Positions 23,331-30,695 are shown, counted from the first letter of the stretch. The stretch: 35,429 bases of DNA from Candidatus Woesearchaeota archaeon (GCA_026394935.1 JAPLZR010000081.1:4178-39606); one strand, 5' to 3'. Translations and numbers: made by a program. The notes: generated from the sequence alone by a model not told the origin.

Positions 23331-24712
23331 ACTCGTATATCATCTAATGATAACGGAATGAAAGCTCCTTTTCCATTCTTATGGCCTTTATAATGTTCAA
23401 TGTGAAGTTTTTCTTTAGGATTTGTTAATCCGATGCTTCTTTGCATCGCATAAACCTCGGCTGCAAGTGTGGTAGTTCCTATGACTGGCGGCAACCATAG
23501 TCCTAATTGTCGGTTTAGTTCTGTTGTGATTATTTCTCTTGTAATGCAATAGAGTTTGGCTTGGTCTTTATATTCGCTTTCATCTGCTAATCTTTCCAGT
23601 CTTTTTGCTTTTTTTGGGTCTTTTTCGTACATTTCTTTAGGAGGATATTTGATTTCTTTTGGTCCTGTCAATTTTTGCATAATCTTTTGTGAAGTGGCAA
23701 CTAGCATTTCTGCATCTGTTGCAACTCCATTAAAGCCGGATTCTCTGACGTAATGAGCGCCTGTTAAGTCGCTGACACCGCCAATTCTGATGTTTTGTTC
23801 GTGAACCCAGCCGTGTGTAATTCCGAGTTTCCAGATTATTGCCATGTCTCTGGCCGCAGAGCGTATAATGTATTCGGCGAATTCTTTATTTGACATGCCT
23901 AAGGCTTCAGCAACATCCCGCAAATTTTCATCGTAATGCGATAATGGTGGTGAAGATTTGACTGCTCTGATGTATGCTCCCAGTTCTTGTCCATCAAATT
24001 GAGTGAGTGGAAATTTATATGCTGCAACTAAAACTACGCTATCGTAACCATTTGAGTTGAGATTTTTGAGCATATCGATTGAATTGTTCATTCTTGCAAC
24101 AGTTAAACCACCGGCACATTCCCCGCCATCACAATAGTTTTGTCTTAGGTCAATGGGTTTTTCGCCAAAATTGACGCCTTTTACTTCTAATAGGTAGGGT
24201 TGTCCGTTAATTATTACTGGTTTTTCAAATGCGGCTGTTCTTCCAGTGGTCCATTTCATCCGCGCAACTTCCATTTGGATAGTTTCGCCGGTTGTTCTCA
24301 ATCCAAATAAGGATGGTCTAAAGAATGGTGTGAGAGAAGATACGCCGAGTTGCGTTAAAATGGCTTCTAAATCTTTATGTGCATAAACTAAATCAGCACC
24401 TTGTAAAATGTCAAAATCTCTATTTACTAATCTATACTCCTCAGTCGCTTGATCAGATGAATTTCCTGTTTCAAAACCAACAGCTCGCTTCCAGAATCCT
24501 TTTTCTTCTCTGGCTAAACCTTTACTGCCTGGCAATATTTCTGTTTTTGCATTTTTGCAAACAACTTTTTCAACTCCTTTTTGTCCTGGCAACGGTTCGG
24601 AAATGATGTGCTTATATCTGGAGAAGTCAAATACATAGGTCTCTTGTTCTGGCAGCATGATATCCTCTACTTTGCCGTTTATGACTGCCCGTCCATTTCT
24701 TATTTTAGTCAT
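23285..24712 (-). CDS. SelO-like kinase-fold protein (cargo between duplicated kinase tails)
   Basis: The product is 475 residues, and family assignment is tentative. Two regions recall SelO pseudokinases, which AMPylate proteins. YLLEVKGVNFGEK (173-185) resembles the SelO LQLKG segment with its Lys. HGWVHEQNIRIGG (300-312) followed by VSDLTGAH resembles SelO HGVMNTDNM and DYG: the catalytic-loop Asp is absent, but Asn307 and Asp315 are kept. It starts 21 bases after the kinase stop, so the two are probably co-transcribed. Its last 14 residues (PKYHKTTFKEYSTR) are encoded by the duplicated kinase tail read in a different frame, so the original C-terminus has been replaced. Alternatively it is an unrelated kinase-like protein. 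Confidence 0.5.
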   Translation of the reverse strand: MTKIRNGRAVINGKVEDIMLPEQETYVFDFSRYKHIISEPLPGQKGVEKVVCKNAKTEILPGSKGLAREEKGFWKRAVGFETGNSSDQATEEYRLVNRDFDILQGADLVYAHKDLEAILTQLGVSSLTPFFRPSLFGLRTTGETIQMEVARMKWTTGRTAAFEKPVIINGQPYLLEVKGVNFGEKPIDLRQNYCDGGECAGGLTVARMNNSIDMLKNLNSNGYDSVVLVAAYKFPLTQFDGQELGAYIRAVKSSPPLSHYDENLRDVAEALGMSNKEFAEYIIRSAARDMAIIWKLGITHGWVHEQNIRIGGVSDLTGAHYVRESGFNGVATDAEMLVATSQKIMQKLTGPKEIKYPPKEMYEKDPKKAKRLERLADESEYKDQAKLYCITREIITTELNRQLGLWLPPVIGTTTLAAEVYAMQRSIGLTNPKEKLHIEHYKGHKNGKGAFIPLSLDDIRVPKYHKTTFKEYSTR

Positions 24713-24733
24713 TTCGTCATCTAAGAGTTTGTT

Positions 24734-24955
24734 CTATTTCGTTGTCTGTAAGATTGGTTCTGATATTCCTAAAACTGTTGCTAGTATTCCGCCGAAGACG
24801 CCTGCTTCCAGTAAATGTTCGAGCAGTATGCCGGTTGAACCTTTGGTGTTGAATTCTCCGACTTTTTTCAGGCCGTAGGCGTTTCTCATTGGAATTGAGA
24901 TTTGTTCGCTTATTGGGTTGAGTATTCTTTGAAGGTTGTTTTGTGATATTTTGGC
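24734..24955 (-). repeat. Direct repeat partner of 23109-23330
   Basis: This is the 3' end of the intact kinase gene. The same sequence, somewhat diverged, occurs 1.6 kb further along. The two copies enclose the SelO-like gene. Confidence 0.92.
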
Positions 24956-26554
24956 GTTGGAAAATAGTGATGCGAATGCGCTGCCTTCTCTGTATCCTAT
25001 TGCGTTTTGTGCTGTTGTTGCGTAGTCGTTCATGGTATTGATTAGGTTTGCTGGTGTGTCTCCTACAACTTCTGATATGATTTCTTTGTCAGATAGGTTT
25101 CTGACGTCGTACAATATTTTTTTGACTTTTTCTCCTGCTTCTGCTGTTCTTTCGTCGCTTAATTCTGCATAGTGTTGGCCGATTAAGTATACTGGCACAG
25201 AGGCTGCAGCTACTGTTCCTAGTTTGAGCAGGTTTCTTCTGGACGTGTTTTTTGAGGCGCTGAATTGTTTGTCAGTGAACAGTTCTAGTCCTTCTTCGTA
25301 GAACATTAGTGCTGCTCCGATTGAGCCGTAAGCGCAGGCTAGTATTGCTATTTCTCCTGCAAGGTTGGCTTTTTCTTTATTTATTTCGAAATTGTTTTCA
25401 GAGTGGTCGAAGAATGGTTGTTTGCTGACTGAGGCTATTTTGTTTGTGATGTCTTCTGTGTTGTCTCTCCATTTTTTTACTGTGTCTTTGTCAGGCAGGC
25501 CTTTCGGAACTTCCCAGTAATAGACTGTTTCTGTCTCGATTCTCAGTGTCACGTTTCCGTCCATGTCTACTTCAGGTACTGTTCTGGTTTCAGTTCTGCT
25601 TTTGTAATACTGTTTTTTGTAATGGCTCCAGAGGTTGTCTAAATCATTTTTGACTGAGGTAAAGCATCCTTCAAGCTGGTTTATGCTTTGCTGGTATTCT
25701 TTTATTTTTTCTACAGGGCTTAGTTTGACTACCGGGTATTCTTTTCTGCTGATTAGGCTTTTGACAGCAAGTCCTGCTACTGGAATGAGGGCGCAGAATT
25801 CTGCGATTTTTGCCCAGGTGCCTTCAAGGAATTGTCTTCTTGGGAGTTGTTTTGCATTGTTTAAAACTAGGTAGAATATTACGCCAAGGCTGTAGAGGTC
25901 GAATCTTTTGTCTGGGTTTTTGTGCTCTTCAGGGTCTGGTGGGAAATATCCGAGTGTTCCTTCCAGGCCTGCTGATTCTTTTGTTCTGGAAAGTGATTGT
26001 CTTAATGACATTGAGAATTCTGGGTGTTCTGTTATGATTTTCCCTAATCCGAAGTCTGATATCTTGGCTTGGTTGTCTGGTGTGATCAGTATGTTGTTTG
26101 GTTTTAAGTCCTTGTGGATTAATCCTGAGTCGTGTGCTGCCTGAAGTCCTTCTATCGTTTGGTTCATGATTTGATAGAGTTTGTCATTGGTTATTTCTGT
26201 TACATCAAGGGCTTTTAGGCCTTCCACGTAATCCATTATGATGAATGGTGATGGCTCAAAGCGGCCGTAGAATGATGATGCTGCATCGAATCCGTGGACT
26301 CTTAGCACGTTCGGATGTCTGATTCCTGAAACGAGTCTGTATTCTTTTTTCAGTTCATTTACAAGGTGGGTTTTGTTTTCTTTTAGGAATTTTAGGGCGA
26401 ATTTTCTGTTGTCTTTTTCAGCGAGGTACACTACTCCAAATCCGCCTTCGCCAAGTTTTCTGATGATTTTGTGCCCTGCGATGGTTCTGCCTGTGAAGTC
26501 TGAACTGTTCCAGGGCTTTTCATTCTCTTTTTGCAGACTGTTTTCTAGAGTCAT
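24734..26554 (-). CDS. Membrane-bound Hanks-type Ser/Thr protein kinase
   Basis: The product has 606 residues. The N-terminal kinase domain (about 28-235) has the glycine loop GEGGFGVVY (35-43), Lys55 in FALKF, the catalytic loop HKDLKPNN (D149, N154), DFG at 167-169 and an APE-like PPDPEE. After it come possible membrane segments at about 247-268 and 398-418, then SRRNLLKLGTVAAASVPVY (438-456), which looks like a twin-arginine segment in the middle of the chain. A C-terminal helical part ends in a hydrophobic helix (580-600). It lies three bases after the sigma-like gene and 21 bases before the SelO-like gene. Kinase function is well supported. The substrate and topology are not known. Confidence 0.93.
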   Translation of the reverse strand: MTLENSLQKENEKPWNSSDFTGRTIAGHKIIRKLGEGGFGVVYLAEKDNRKFALKFLKENKTHLVNELKKEYRLVSGIRHPNVLRVHGFDAASSFYGRFEPSPFIIMDYVEGLKALDVTEITNDKLYQIMNQTIEGLQAAHDSGLIHKDLKPNNILITPDNQAKISDFGLGKIITEHPEFSMSLRQSLSRTKESAGLEGTLGYFPPDPEEHKNPDKRFDLYSLGVIFYLVLNNAKQLPRRQFLEGTWAKIAEFCALIPVAGLAVKSLISRKEYPVVKLSPVEKIKEYQQSINQLEGCFTSVKNDLDNLWSHYKKQYYKSRTETRTVPEVDMDGNVTLRIETETVYYWEVPKGLPDKDTVKKWRDNTEDITNKIASVSKQPFFDHSENNFEINKEKANLAGEIAILACAYGSIGAALMFYEEGLELFTDKQFSASKNTSRRNLLKLGTVAAASVPVYLIGQHYAELSDERTAEAGEKVKKILYDVRNLSDKEIISEVVGDTPANLINTMNDYATTAQNAIGYREGSAFASLFSNAKISQNNLQRILNPISEQISIPMRNAYGLKKVGEFNTKGSTGILLEHLLEAGVFGGILATVLGISEPILQTTK

Positions 26555-26557
26555 GTT

Positions 26558-26905
26558 TTATTGTGTCAGAAATTTAGAAAGCTCGCCTATTACATATAAT
26601 TTCATGTGTGAGTCGAATGTTCTTTCATGGTCGTAACTGCGCACTGCGTAGTCGAAAGCTTCTCTTGCTACCCTTTTCGCTTCTTTTAAATCCGCATCAG
26701 AATTGTTAAAATTGCACATGTCTTTTGCAAGCATTTCGATTGTTGGAGTGAATTCGTGCAGCAATCGTTTATTTGCTTTCGTATCACCTTCTTTTGATAG
26801 ATCTATCAGCGTGGTTATTCTGCCTTTTGTGTGCGCTTCTCTTGTTGTTTGAGGGCACATTGCTGTCCAAACACCAACCGCCTCATTAATCCTGTACTCA
26901 CTCAT
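26558..26905 (-). CDS. Sigma-70 region 2-like protein
   Basis: The 115-residue protein looks like an isolated sigma-factor region 2. TTLIDLSKEGDTKANKRLLH corresponds to the start of region 2.1. DADLKEAKRVAREAFDYAVR SYD corresponds to region 2.2 (the D-L-x-Q-E-G helix ending in A-x-x-x-F-D). RTFDSHMKLYVIGELSKFL matches the F-S-T-Y-A-x-x-x-I-x-G-E-I-x-R-F-L string of bacterial SigB/SigF-type sigma factors. Regions 3 and 4 are absent. Archaeal polymerase does not use sigma factors, so this may be a repurposed RNA-polymerase or partner-binding module. It precedes the kinase by three bases and is driven by a TATA box at 26926-26937. Assignment is by eye. Confidence 0.45.
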   Translation of the reverse strand: MSEYRINEAVGVWTAMCPQTTREAHTKGRITTLIDLSKEGDTKANKRLLHEFTPTIEMLAKDMCNFNNSDADLKEAKRVAREAFDYAVRSYDHERTFDSHMKLYVIGELSKFLTQ

Positions 26906-26925
26906 GAGAAGTAACGATGTTGGTT

Positions 26926-26937
26926 CGTTTATAAATC
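26926..26937 (-). promoter_or_regulatory. TATA box of the sigma-like/kinase operon
   Basis: Minus-strand GATTTATAAACG lies 21-32 bases before ATG 26905. It is close to the divergent promoter of the membrane protein gene (CCATAAACC, 26957-26965). Confidence 0.6.
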
Positions 26938-26994
26938 TTTCTTGCAGACATCAAATCCATAAACCTTAAAAACAGTTAAACTCGTATTCCGTCA

Positions 26995-27642
26995 ATGGTA
27001 AGCGTTCATCTTGGTCCGAGCTGGTTTTTTGGTGCTGATGCCTGTTTGGAGGCTTTGGCTTCTGTTATTGCTTTTTTTGTTGCATTGGCGTCTTTCAGGG
27101 TTTACAGGCTCACGAAAGAGAGGAAGTATGGTTATTTTACTGTGAGCATGGTCTTGTTGACGTTGAGTTTTCTTTCCCGTGCTGTTACTGATGCGTTGAT
27201 GGAGGAAATATTGTTTAAGGTGCCTGCCAGGCTTGTTGGCTCGATTTTCTATGCTGGTTATGTTGCGCATATCTTGCTTGCTTTGGTTGCTTATCTGCTT
27301 TTGTTCATGATTACTCATAAGCTGGCTGACAAGCGTGTTATTGCGCTTTTGTTCCTGATTTTGATTCCGAGTTTGCTGCTTAGCGGCAGTTATTATATGA
27401 GTTTTTACGGTATTAGTGCTTTGTTGCTGGGCTTTATCGCTTTGGCTTACTGGCAGAATTATCGCAAGGTGTGCAAGCTTGCTGCTTGTTTGGTGTTTGC
27501 TTCGTTTTCGCTTTTGACTGTTGCTCAACTCTTGTTTTTGCTTGAGGCGCATCTCAAGCTGTTTTACGTTGCTGCAGAACTGACTCAGGCAGCAGGCTAT
27601 TTGTTGTTGCTTTTCGCATTGATTAAGACGATGTTCAAATGA
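26995..27642 (+). CDS. Polytopic membrane protein, about seven helices
   Basis: The product has 215 residues. Hydrophobic segments fall at about 14-36, 48-65, 82-106, 112-130, 132-150, 158-180 and 185-212, with short loops rich in Arg and Lys (YRLTKERKYG, THKLADKR). No transporter or receptor motif is recognised. The stop overlaps the start of a small wHTH protein (ATGA). Archaea often pair a multi-helix membrane protein with a wHTH in this way, so membrane sensing linked to transcription is a reasonable guess. Confidence 0.75.
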   Translation: MVSVHLGPSWFFGADACLEALASVIAFFVALASFRVYRLTKERKYGYFTVSMVLLTLSFLSRAVTDALMEEILFKVPARLVGSIFYAGYVAHILLALVAYLLLFMITHKLADKRVIALLFLILIPSLLLSGSYYMSFYGISALLLGFIALAYWQNYRKVCKLAACLVFASFSLLTVAQLLFLLEAHLKLFYVAAELTQAAGYLLLLFALIKTMFK

Positions 27643-27905
27643 AACGTTCAAAAATCGATATAGTGTACGATATGCTTCGTGCAATTGAGGACAAGGGAGG
27701 AAGGATTATTCCCACGCATTTGCTGTACAAGTCAAACCTTTCCCATCAGAGGATGAAATTGTACTTGGATGAATTGAAGCAGAAGAGTATGATTGTTGAG
27801 ACTCATTCTAATGACAAGACTTTTTTTGAGCTTACTGATGTCGGCAGGAAGTTCATCCAGAACTTCAAGCAGATGAAGGAATTCACGCAGGCGTTTGGAT
27901 TGTAA
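27639..27905 (+). CDS. Small winged-HTH protein (HTH_45-like)
   Basis: The 88-residue protein starts KRSKIDIVYDMLRAIEDKGG and continues TLLYKSNLSHQRMKLYLDEL-like helices (actual residues THLLYKSNLSHQRMKLYLDE), then a wing and FFELTDVGRKFIQNF. This is the layout of archaeal single-domain wHTH proteins of the HTH_45 type. The start overlaps the preceding membrane protein by four bases, so the two are co-translated and probably work as a pair. Confidence 0.8.
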   Translation: MKRSKIDIVYDMLRAIEDKGGRIIPTHLLYKSNLSHQRMKLYLDELKQKSMIVETHSNDKTFFELTDVGRKFIQNFKQMKEFTQAFGL

Positions 27906-27972
27906 TAGACGAATAATATCTGTTGTGCGTTTTTCGAATATTTTATAAATTCTGATGGTCATCTAAGAAAAT

Positions 27973-28542
27973 GTGAATTTAGGAAAAACACTTTATGTGA
28001 CTGATAGAGAACCGTGGCGTTTATGGCTTGCTAAAAATCACGCTAAAGAAAAAGAAATTTGGCTGGTTTATTATAGAAAATCATCTGGTAAGCCAAGAAT
28101 CCCGTACGATAGCGCAGTTGAAGAAGCACTCTGCTATGGTTGGATTGACAGCATTGTCAAAAGAGTGGATAATGATAGGTTTGCACAGAGGTTTACTCCT
28201 CGAAGGCCTAAAAGCTCTGTTTCAGAGATGAATAAGGAGCGTATCCGCAGACTCATTAAAGAAAAGAAGATGACTCCTATCGGGCTTGATGCAGTTTCAA
28301 AAGTCTTTGACAAATCTAAAGATGAGAACGAGAGATTCACTATCGCGCCTGATATAATTAAAGTGTTAAAAGCAGATGTGCAAGCATGGAAGCATTTCCA
28401 AAATTTTTCGGAAGGTTACAAAAAAGTTCGTATAGGTTTTATTGAAAGCCGTAGACGTCATGGTGATGGCGTGTTTCAAAAAAGTCTGCAGCATTTCACG
28501 AGAATGACGGCAAAAAACAAGAAATTTGGAATGGTGCAATAA
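27973..28542 (+). CDS. YdeI/OmpD-associated family protein
   Basis: The 189-residue protein has the family's N-terminal motif (REPWRLWLAKNHAKEKEIWL, then VYYRKSSGKPRIPYDSAVEE and ALCYGWIDS) and the middle motif FAQRFTPRRPKSSVSEMNKE. The C-terminal third is basic and helical. The function is poorly known; some relatives are linked to bacteriocin or peptide tolerance. A TATA box (TTTTATAAAT, 27941-27950) lies 23-32 bases before the GTG start at 27973. The coding strand is A-rich, unlike the G/T-rich genes to the left, which fits recent acquisition. Confidence 0.85.
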   Translation: MNLGKTLYVTDREPWRLWLAKNHAKEKEIWLVYYRKSSGKPRIPYDSAVEEALCYGWIDSIVKRVDNDRFAQRFTPRRPKSSVSEMNKERIRRLIKEKKMTPIGLDAVSKVFDKSKDENERFTIAPDIIKVLKADVQAWKHFQNFSEGYKKVRIGFIESRRRHGDGVFQKSLQHFTRMTAKNKKFGMVQ

Positions 28543-28594
28543 AACGTCTCGCAGGTGCCCCATTTTTCTGGAGCAAGACTTCCTAAATAGAAAC

Positions 28595-28642
28595 ATTTAT
28601 ATATTGCTATTAACTAAAGGTTAATAACTATTAACTAAAAGG
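28595..28642 (+). promoter_or_regulatory. Promoter and repeat operator of the nucleotidyltransferase/HEPN pair
   Basis: ATTTATATA (28595-28603) is the TATA box. After it come a perfect inverted repeat TATTAAC-TAAAG-GTTAATA (28608-28626) and a direct repeat, CTATTAACTAAAGG at 28607 and CTATTAACTAAAAGG at 28628. The 21-base spacing is two helical turns. The HTH domain of the downstream protein is the likely binder. Confidence 0.65.
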
Positions 28643-28652
28643 AAACAGTGAG

Positions 28653-29255
28653 ATGAAAACAGATAAACCTGGTGCGAAAATCCTGAAAATACTGCTTAAA
28701 GACTTTACAGTAAAACCCACTATAACAGCCCTGGCCGAGGAACTGGGTATGAGCCGGGTGGGAGTTTGGAAAGTTCTTAAAAAGTTAGAAGCAGAAAAAC
28801 TTGCTGTTCTTTCTCCGATTGGAGCAGGGAAAACAAGCACGTATAGTATAAGTTTAAACTGGGATAATCCTCTCACTGAAAAAAATCTTGCTCTTGCTTT
28901 AACAGAAGACGCCTTAGAAAATCAGAGATGGCGCAGTAATTTTGCAGAACTTGAAAAAAAAGTGGATTTCCTCGTCATTTATGGAAGTATAATTCATTCG
29001 CCGAAAGAAGCCGATGATATTGATATACTGAGTGTTGTTTCTAACAAGAATAAATTTTTGGACATCGATGAATCTATCAGGAAGACCCAAAAAACCCAAA
29101 TCAAGAAGATTCATTCTTTGAGTTTTACACAAGCAGAATTTAAGCAGGAGCTGGAGAAGCCGAATAAGGTGTTTATCGATGCTGTTAAGAAAGGAATAAT
29201 ATTGTTTGGGCAGGAAAAATTTATTGCGTTCATAAGGAGTGTGGCTAAAAGATGA
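28653..29255 (+). CDS. HTH-nucleotidyltransferase (MNT) protein, probable antitoxin
   Basis: The product has 200 residues. Residues 15-65 form a winged HTH (TITALAEELGMSRVGVWKVL). Residues about 95-185 form a minimal nucleotidyltransferase: VDFLVIYGS, then EADDIDILSV supplies the Asp residues that bind metal. MNT proteins pair with HEPN toxins, and in characterised cases they inactivate them by adding AMP. The stop overlaps the HEPN gene by four bases. The fused HTH and the repeated operator suggest autoregulation. The coding strand is A-rich. Confidence 0.85.
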   Translation: MKTDKPGAKILKILLKDFTVKPTITALAEELGMSRVGVWKVLKKLEAEKLAVLSPIGAGKTSTYSISLNWDNPLTEKNLALALTEDALENQRWRSNFAELEKKVDFLVIYGSIIHSPKEADDIDILSVVSNKNKFLDIDESIRKTQKTQIKKIHSLSFTQAEFKQELEKPNKVFIDAVKKGIILFGQEKFIAFIRSVAKR

Positions 29256-29788
29256 AGAAAGAAGTCAGGGACTGTTTTGTATTTGCTGCAAAGGATGAGG
29301 AGAAAGGCAGGAAGCATAAAGGCCTTCTTATCACTAAGCCTGACGATAAAATGGCGGAGGAATATATCGCTAAGGCAAAGATAAACTTGCAGCTTTGTGA
29401 TTTGTATAAATCGCAGGGGTATGATTACAAAATTCCTGAAGAGTGGTTTTATACTCTTTATTATTGCGCTCTTGCTATTTTGTCAAAGTTTGGGATTGAA
29501 AGCAGAAGCCAAAAGTGCACTGCCGCTTTTTTGCGGTATGCTAAAGATAGTGGACTAATGGATTATGATGACGAATTTATTGACAGAATAACTGTTTATA
29601 GTGCTAAAGAAGAAAAATCAGATGTAGATGAGAGAGAAACTGCAAGATACGGTTCATCCATAAAAAGCAAGGAAGTTGAAGTTAAATATGAATATATGGC
29701 CGATATTTGTAAAAAAGCAATTTCTCAGGCAGAAGAAATAGTTTTCTCAGATAAAGAATTCAAGGTTCCTGAAGAATTATACGAATAA
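29252..29788 (+). CDS. HEPN-domain protein, partner of the MNT protein
   Basis: The 178-residue protein has a basic N-terminal arm, then a four-helix HEPN-type domain (AEEYIAKAKINLQLCDLYKS, EWFYTLYYCALAILSKFG). The late motif ERETARYG resembles the R-x-x-A-x-Y segment of this HEPN class. The canonical RNase motif R-x(4-6)-H is not visible, so nuclease activity is doubtful. It could be a toxin of a variant type or a non-catalytic partner. It is translationally coupled to the MNT gene. Confidence 0.75.
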   Translation: MKKEVRDCFVFAAKDEEKGRKHKGLLITKPDDKMAEEYIAKAKINLQLCDLYKSQGYDYKIPEEWFYTLYYCALAILSKFGIESRSQKCTAAFLRYAKDSGLMDYDDEFIDRITVYSAKEEKSDVDERETARYGSSIKSKEVEVKYEYMADICKKAISQAEEIVFSDKEFKVPEELYE

Positions 29789-29903
29789 CTAGCCAAAAAA
29801 TCAACTTCGTTAAATCGCGATGTTAGTTTCAATTTCAGGTTTTTTAACGGTCTGCCTAAAACCCAAAACTCTTCGGACGAAGTTTGACCACACGTCGTAA
29901 GTG

Positions 29904-29917
29904 CGTTTAATATCTGT
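29904..29917 (+). repeat. Direct repeat CGTTTAATATCTGT, copy 1
   Basis: The identical 14 bases recur at 32231-32244, with similar flanks (CGTCGTAAGTG here, CGGCGTGTA there). This copy covers the last codons and stop of the gene at 29907. Confidence 0.7.
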
Positions 29918-30455
29918 CGGGCTCTTCTAGAATAATTCTTCTTACTTCAACATTCTCAAATCCTCGGAATTCTAATAACTTTTTAGTTTGTTGATTTCTG
30001 ACCCGGACTCTTTTGGCATCCGGCAAGTGCAAACTTCGGGTTACTAACTGAACTGAAGAAGGTTTTTTTTCTACATTTTTCAGCCATTTTAATTTCGGCC
30101 AAGATGGTTTGAAAATCAGTCTTTTTTCATAATCCGTCATTTGATAATTCTTATGGCTGGAATTCAGGACCAAATGCCAATAACCATAATCCATAAAAAC
30201 TCCTTCAACCTTTTCGAATGAAAAAAGAACATCATTTGGACCATCTGACAAGATTTTTCTCCACTGATTCTGATAACCGGTCATTCTGATATCTTCGTCA
30301 GTTGTTCCAACTGCCAAGAATAACGGATAAAAACCAACTTCTTTTTCTAACCAGGAATATGCATCTTTGAAGTCTTGGTCAGCATGTTCAGGACTGGCTT
30401 CCACCCTTCCATAAACTGCACTGTCCAGAGATCTGCAATGATGGTATTGTAACAT
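29907..30455 (-). CDS. Uncharacterised protein in the accessory island
   Basis: No family is recognised. The start at 30455 (MLQYHHCRSLDSAVYGRVEA) is preferred, because an A/T-rich TATA-like stretch (30478-30490) lies about 25 bases upstream. A longer GTG-start version would extend to 30518. The product has 182 residues and mixed alpha/beta character, with many aromatic residues (YSWLEKEVGFYPLFL, DYGYWHLVLN), and ends in a basic, beta-rich region (KRVRVRNQQTKKLLEFRGF). Its coding strand is purine-rich like the neighbouring island genes. Confidence 0.55.
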   Translation of the reverse strand: MLQYHHCRSLDSAVYGRVEASPEHADQDFKDAYSWLEKEVGFYPLFLAVGTTDEDIRMTGYQNQWRKILSDGPNDVLFSFEKVEGVFMDYGYWHLVLNSSHKNYQMTDYEKRLIFKPSWPKLKWLKNVEKKPSSVQLVTRSLHLPDAKRVRVRNQQTKKLLEFRGFENVEVRRIILEEPDRY

Positions 30456-30518
30456 GACAATGAGAAATCGGCAAACATTATTAAATTTATTGAGCCCGAA
30501 CGCGGCTTCTTCGTTCAC

Positions 30519-30535
30519 TCGAGCACCATTGCACT
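30519..30535 (+). repeat. Direct repeat TCGAGCACCATTGCACT, copy 1
   Basis: These 17 bases recur exactly at 32117-32133. The pair encloses about 1.6 kb with two genes and the foldable structures. Confidence 0.85.
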
Positions 30536-30625
30536 CTCAGCCTTCAGCTCCGGGGCAAAATTTATGAGGGGGCAAAAGTGTTAAAATTTATCAAAGACTA
30601 TATAGTGATTGCCTCCTCGATTAAC

Positions 30626-30676
30626 TGCTTTTTTACCTACTTAATAATGGTAAAAAAGCACAAGTTTTATATACTG
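30626..30676 (+). promoter_or_regulatory. Inverted repeat and TATA box before the 158-residue protein gene
   Basis: TGCTTTTTTACC (30626-30637) and GGTAAAAAAGCA (30649-30660) are perfect 12-base arms around an 11-base loop. A TATA box (TTTTATATACTG, 30665-30676) follows, then the ATG at 30696. The repeat may be an operator upstream of the TATA box, or a bidirectional terminator between transcripts. Confidence 0.6.
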
Positions 30677-30695
30677 TGAAGAATTAGAAAATAGT

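Noticed and set aside
26992..27684. A 230-codon minus-strand open frame opposite the membrane protein and wHTH genes.
   Set aside because: It is Gln/Lys/Asn-rich with no domain. The + strand frames have membrane helices, a wHTH and a coupled ATGA overlap.
28543..28590. Gap between the YdeI-like gene and the MNT promoter.
   Set aside because: No start codon with a ribosome-binding site, repeat or clear hairpin was seen.
29860..29885. Small hairpin CTTCGGACGAAG in the gap after the HEPN gene.
   Set aside because: The stem is five bases with no T-run after it. It could be a terminator, but the evidence is too weak to list.
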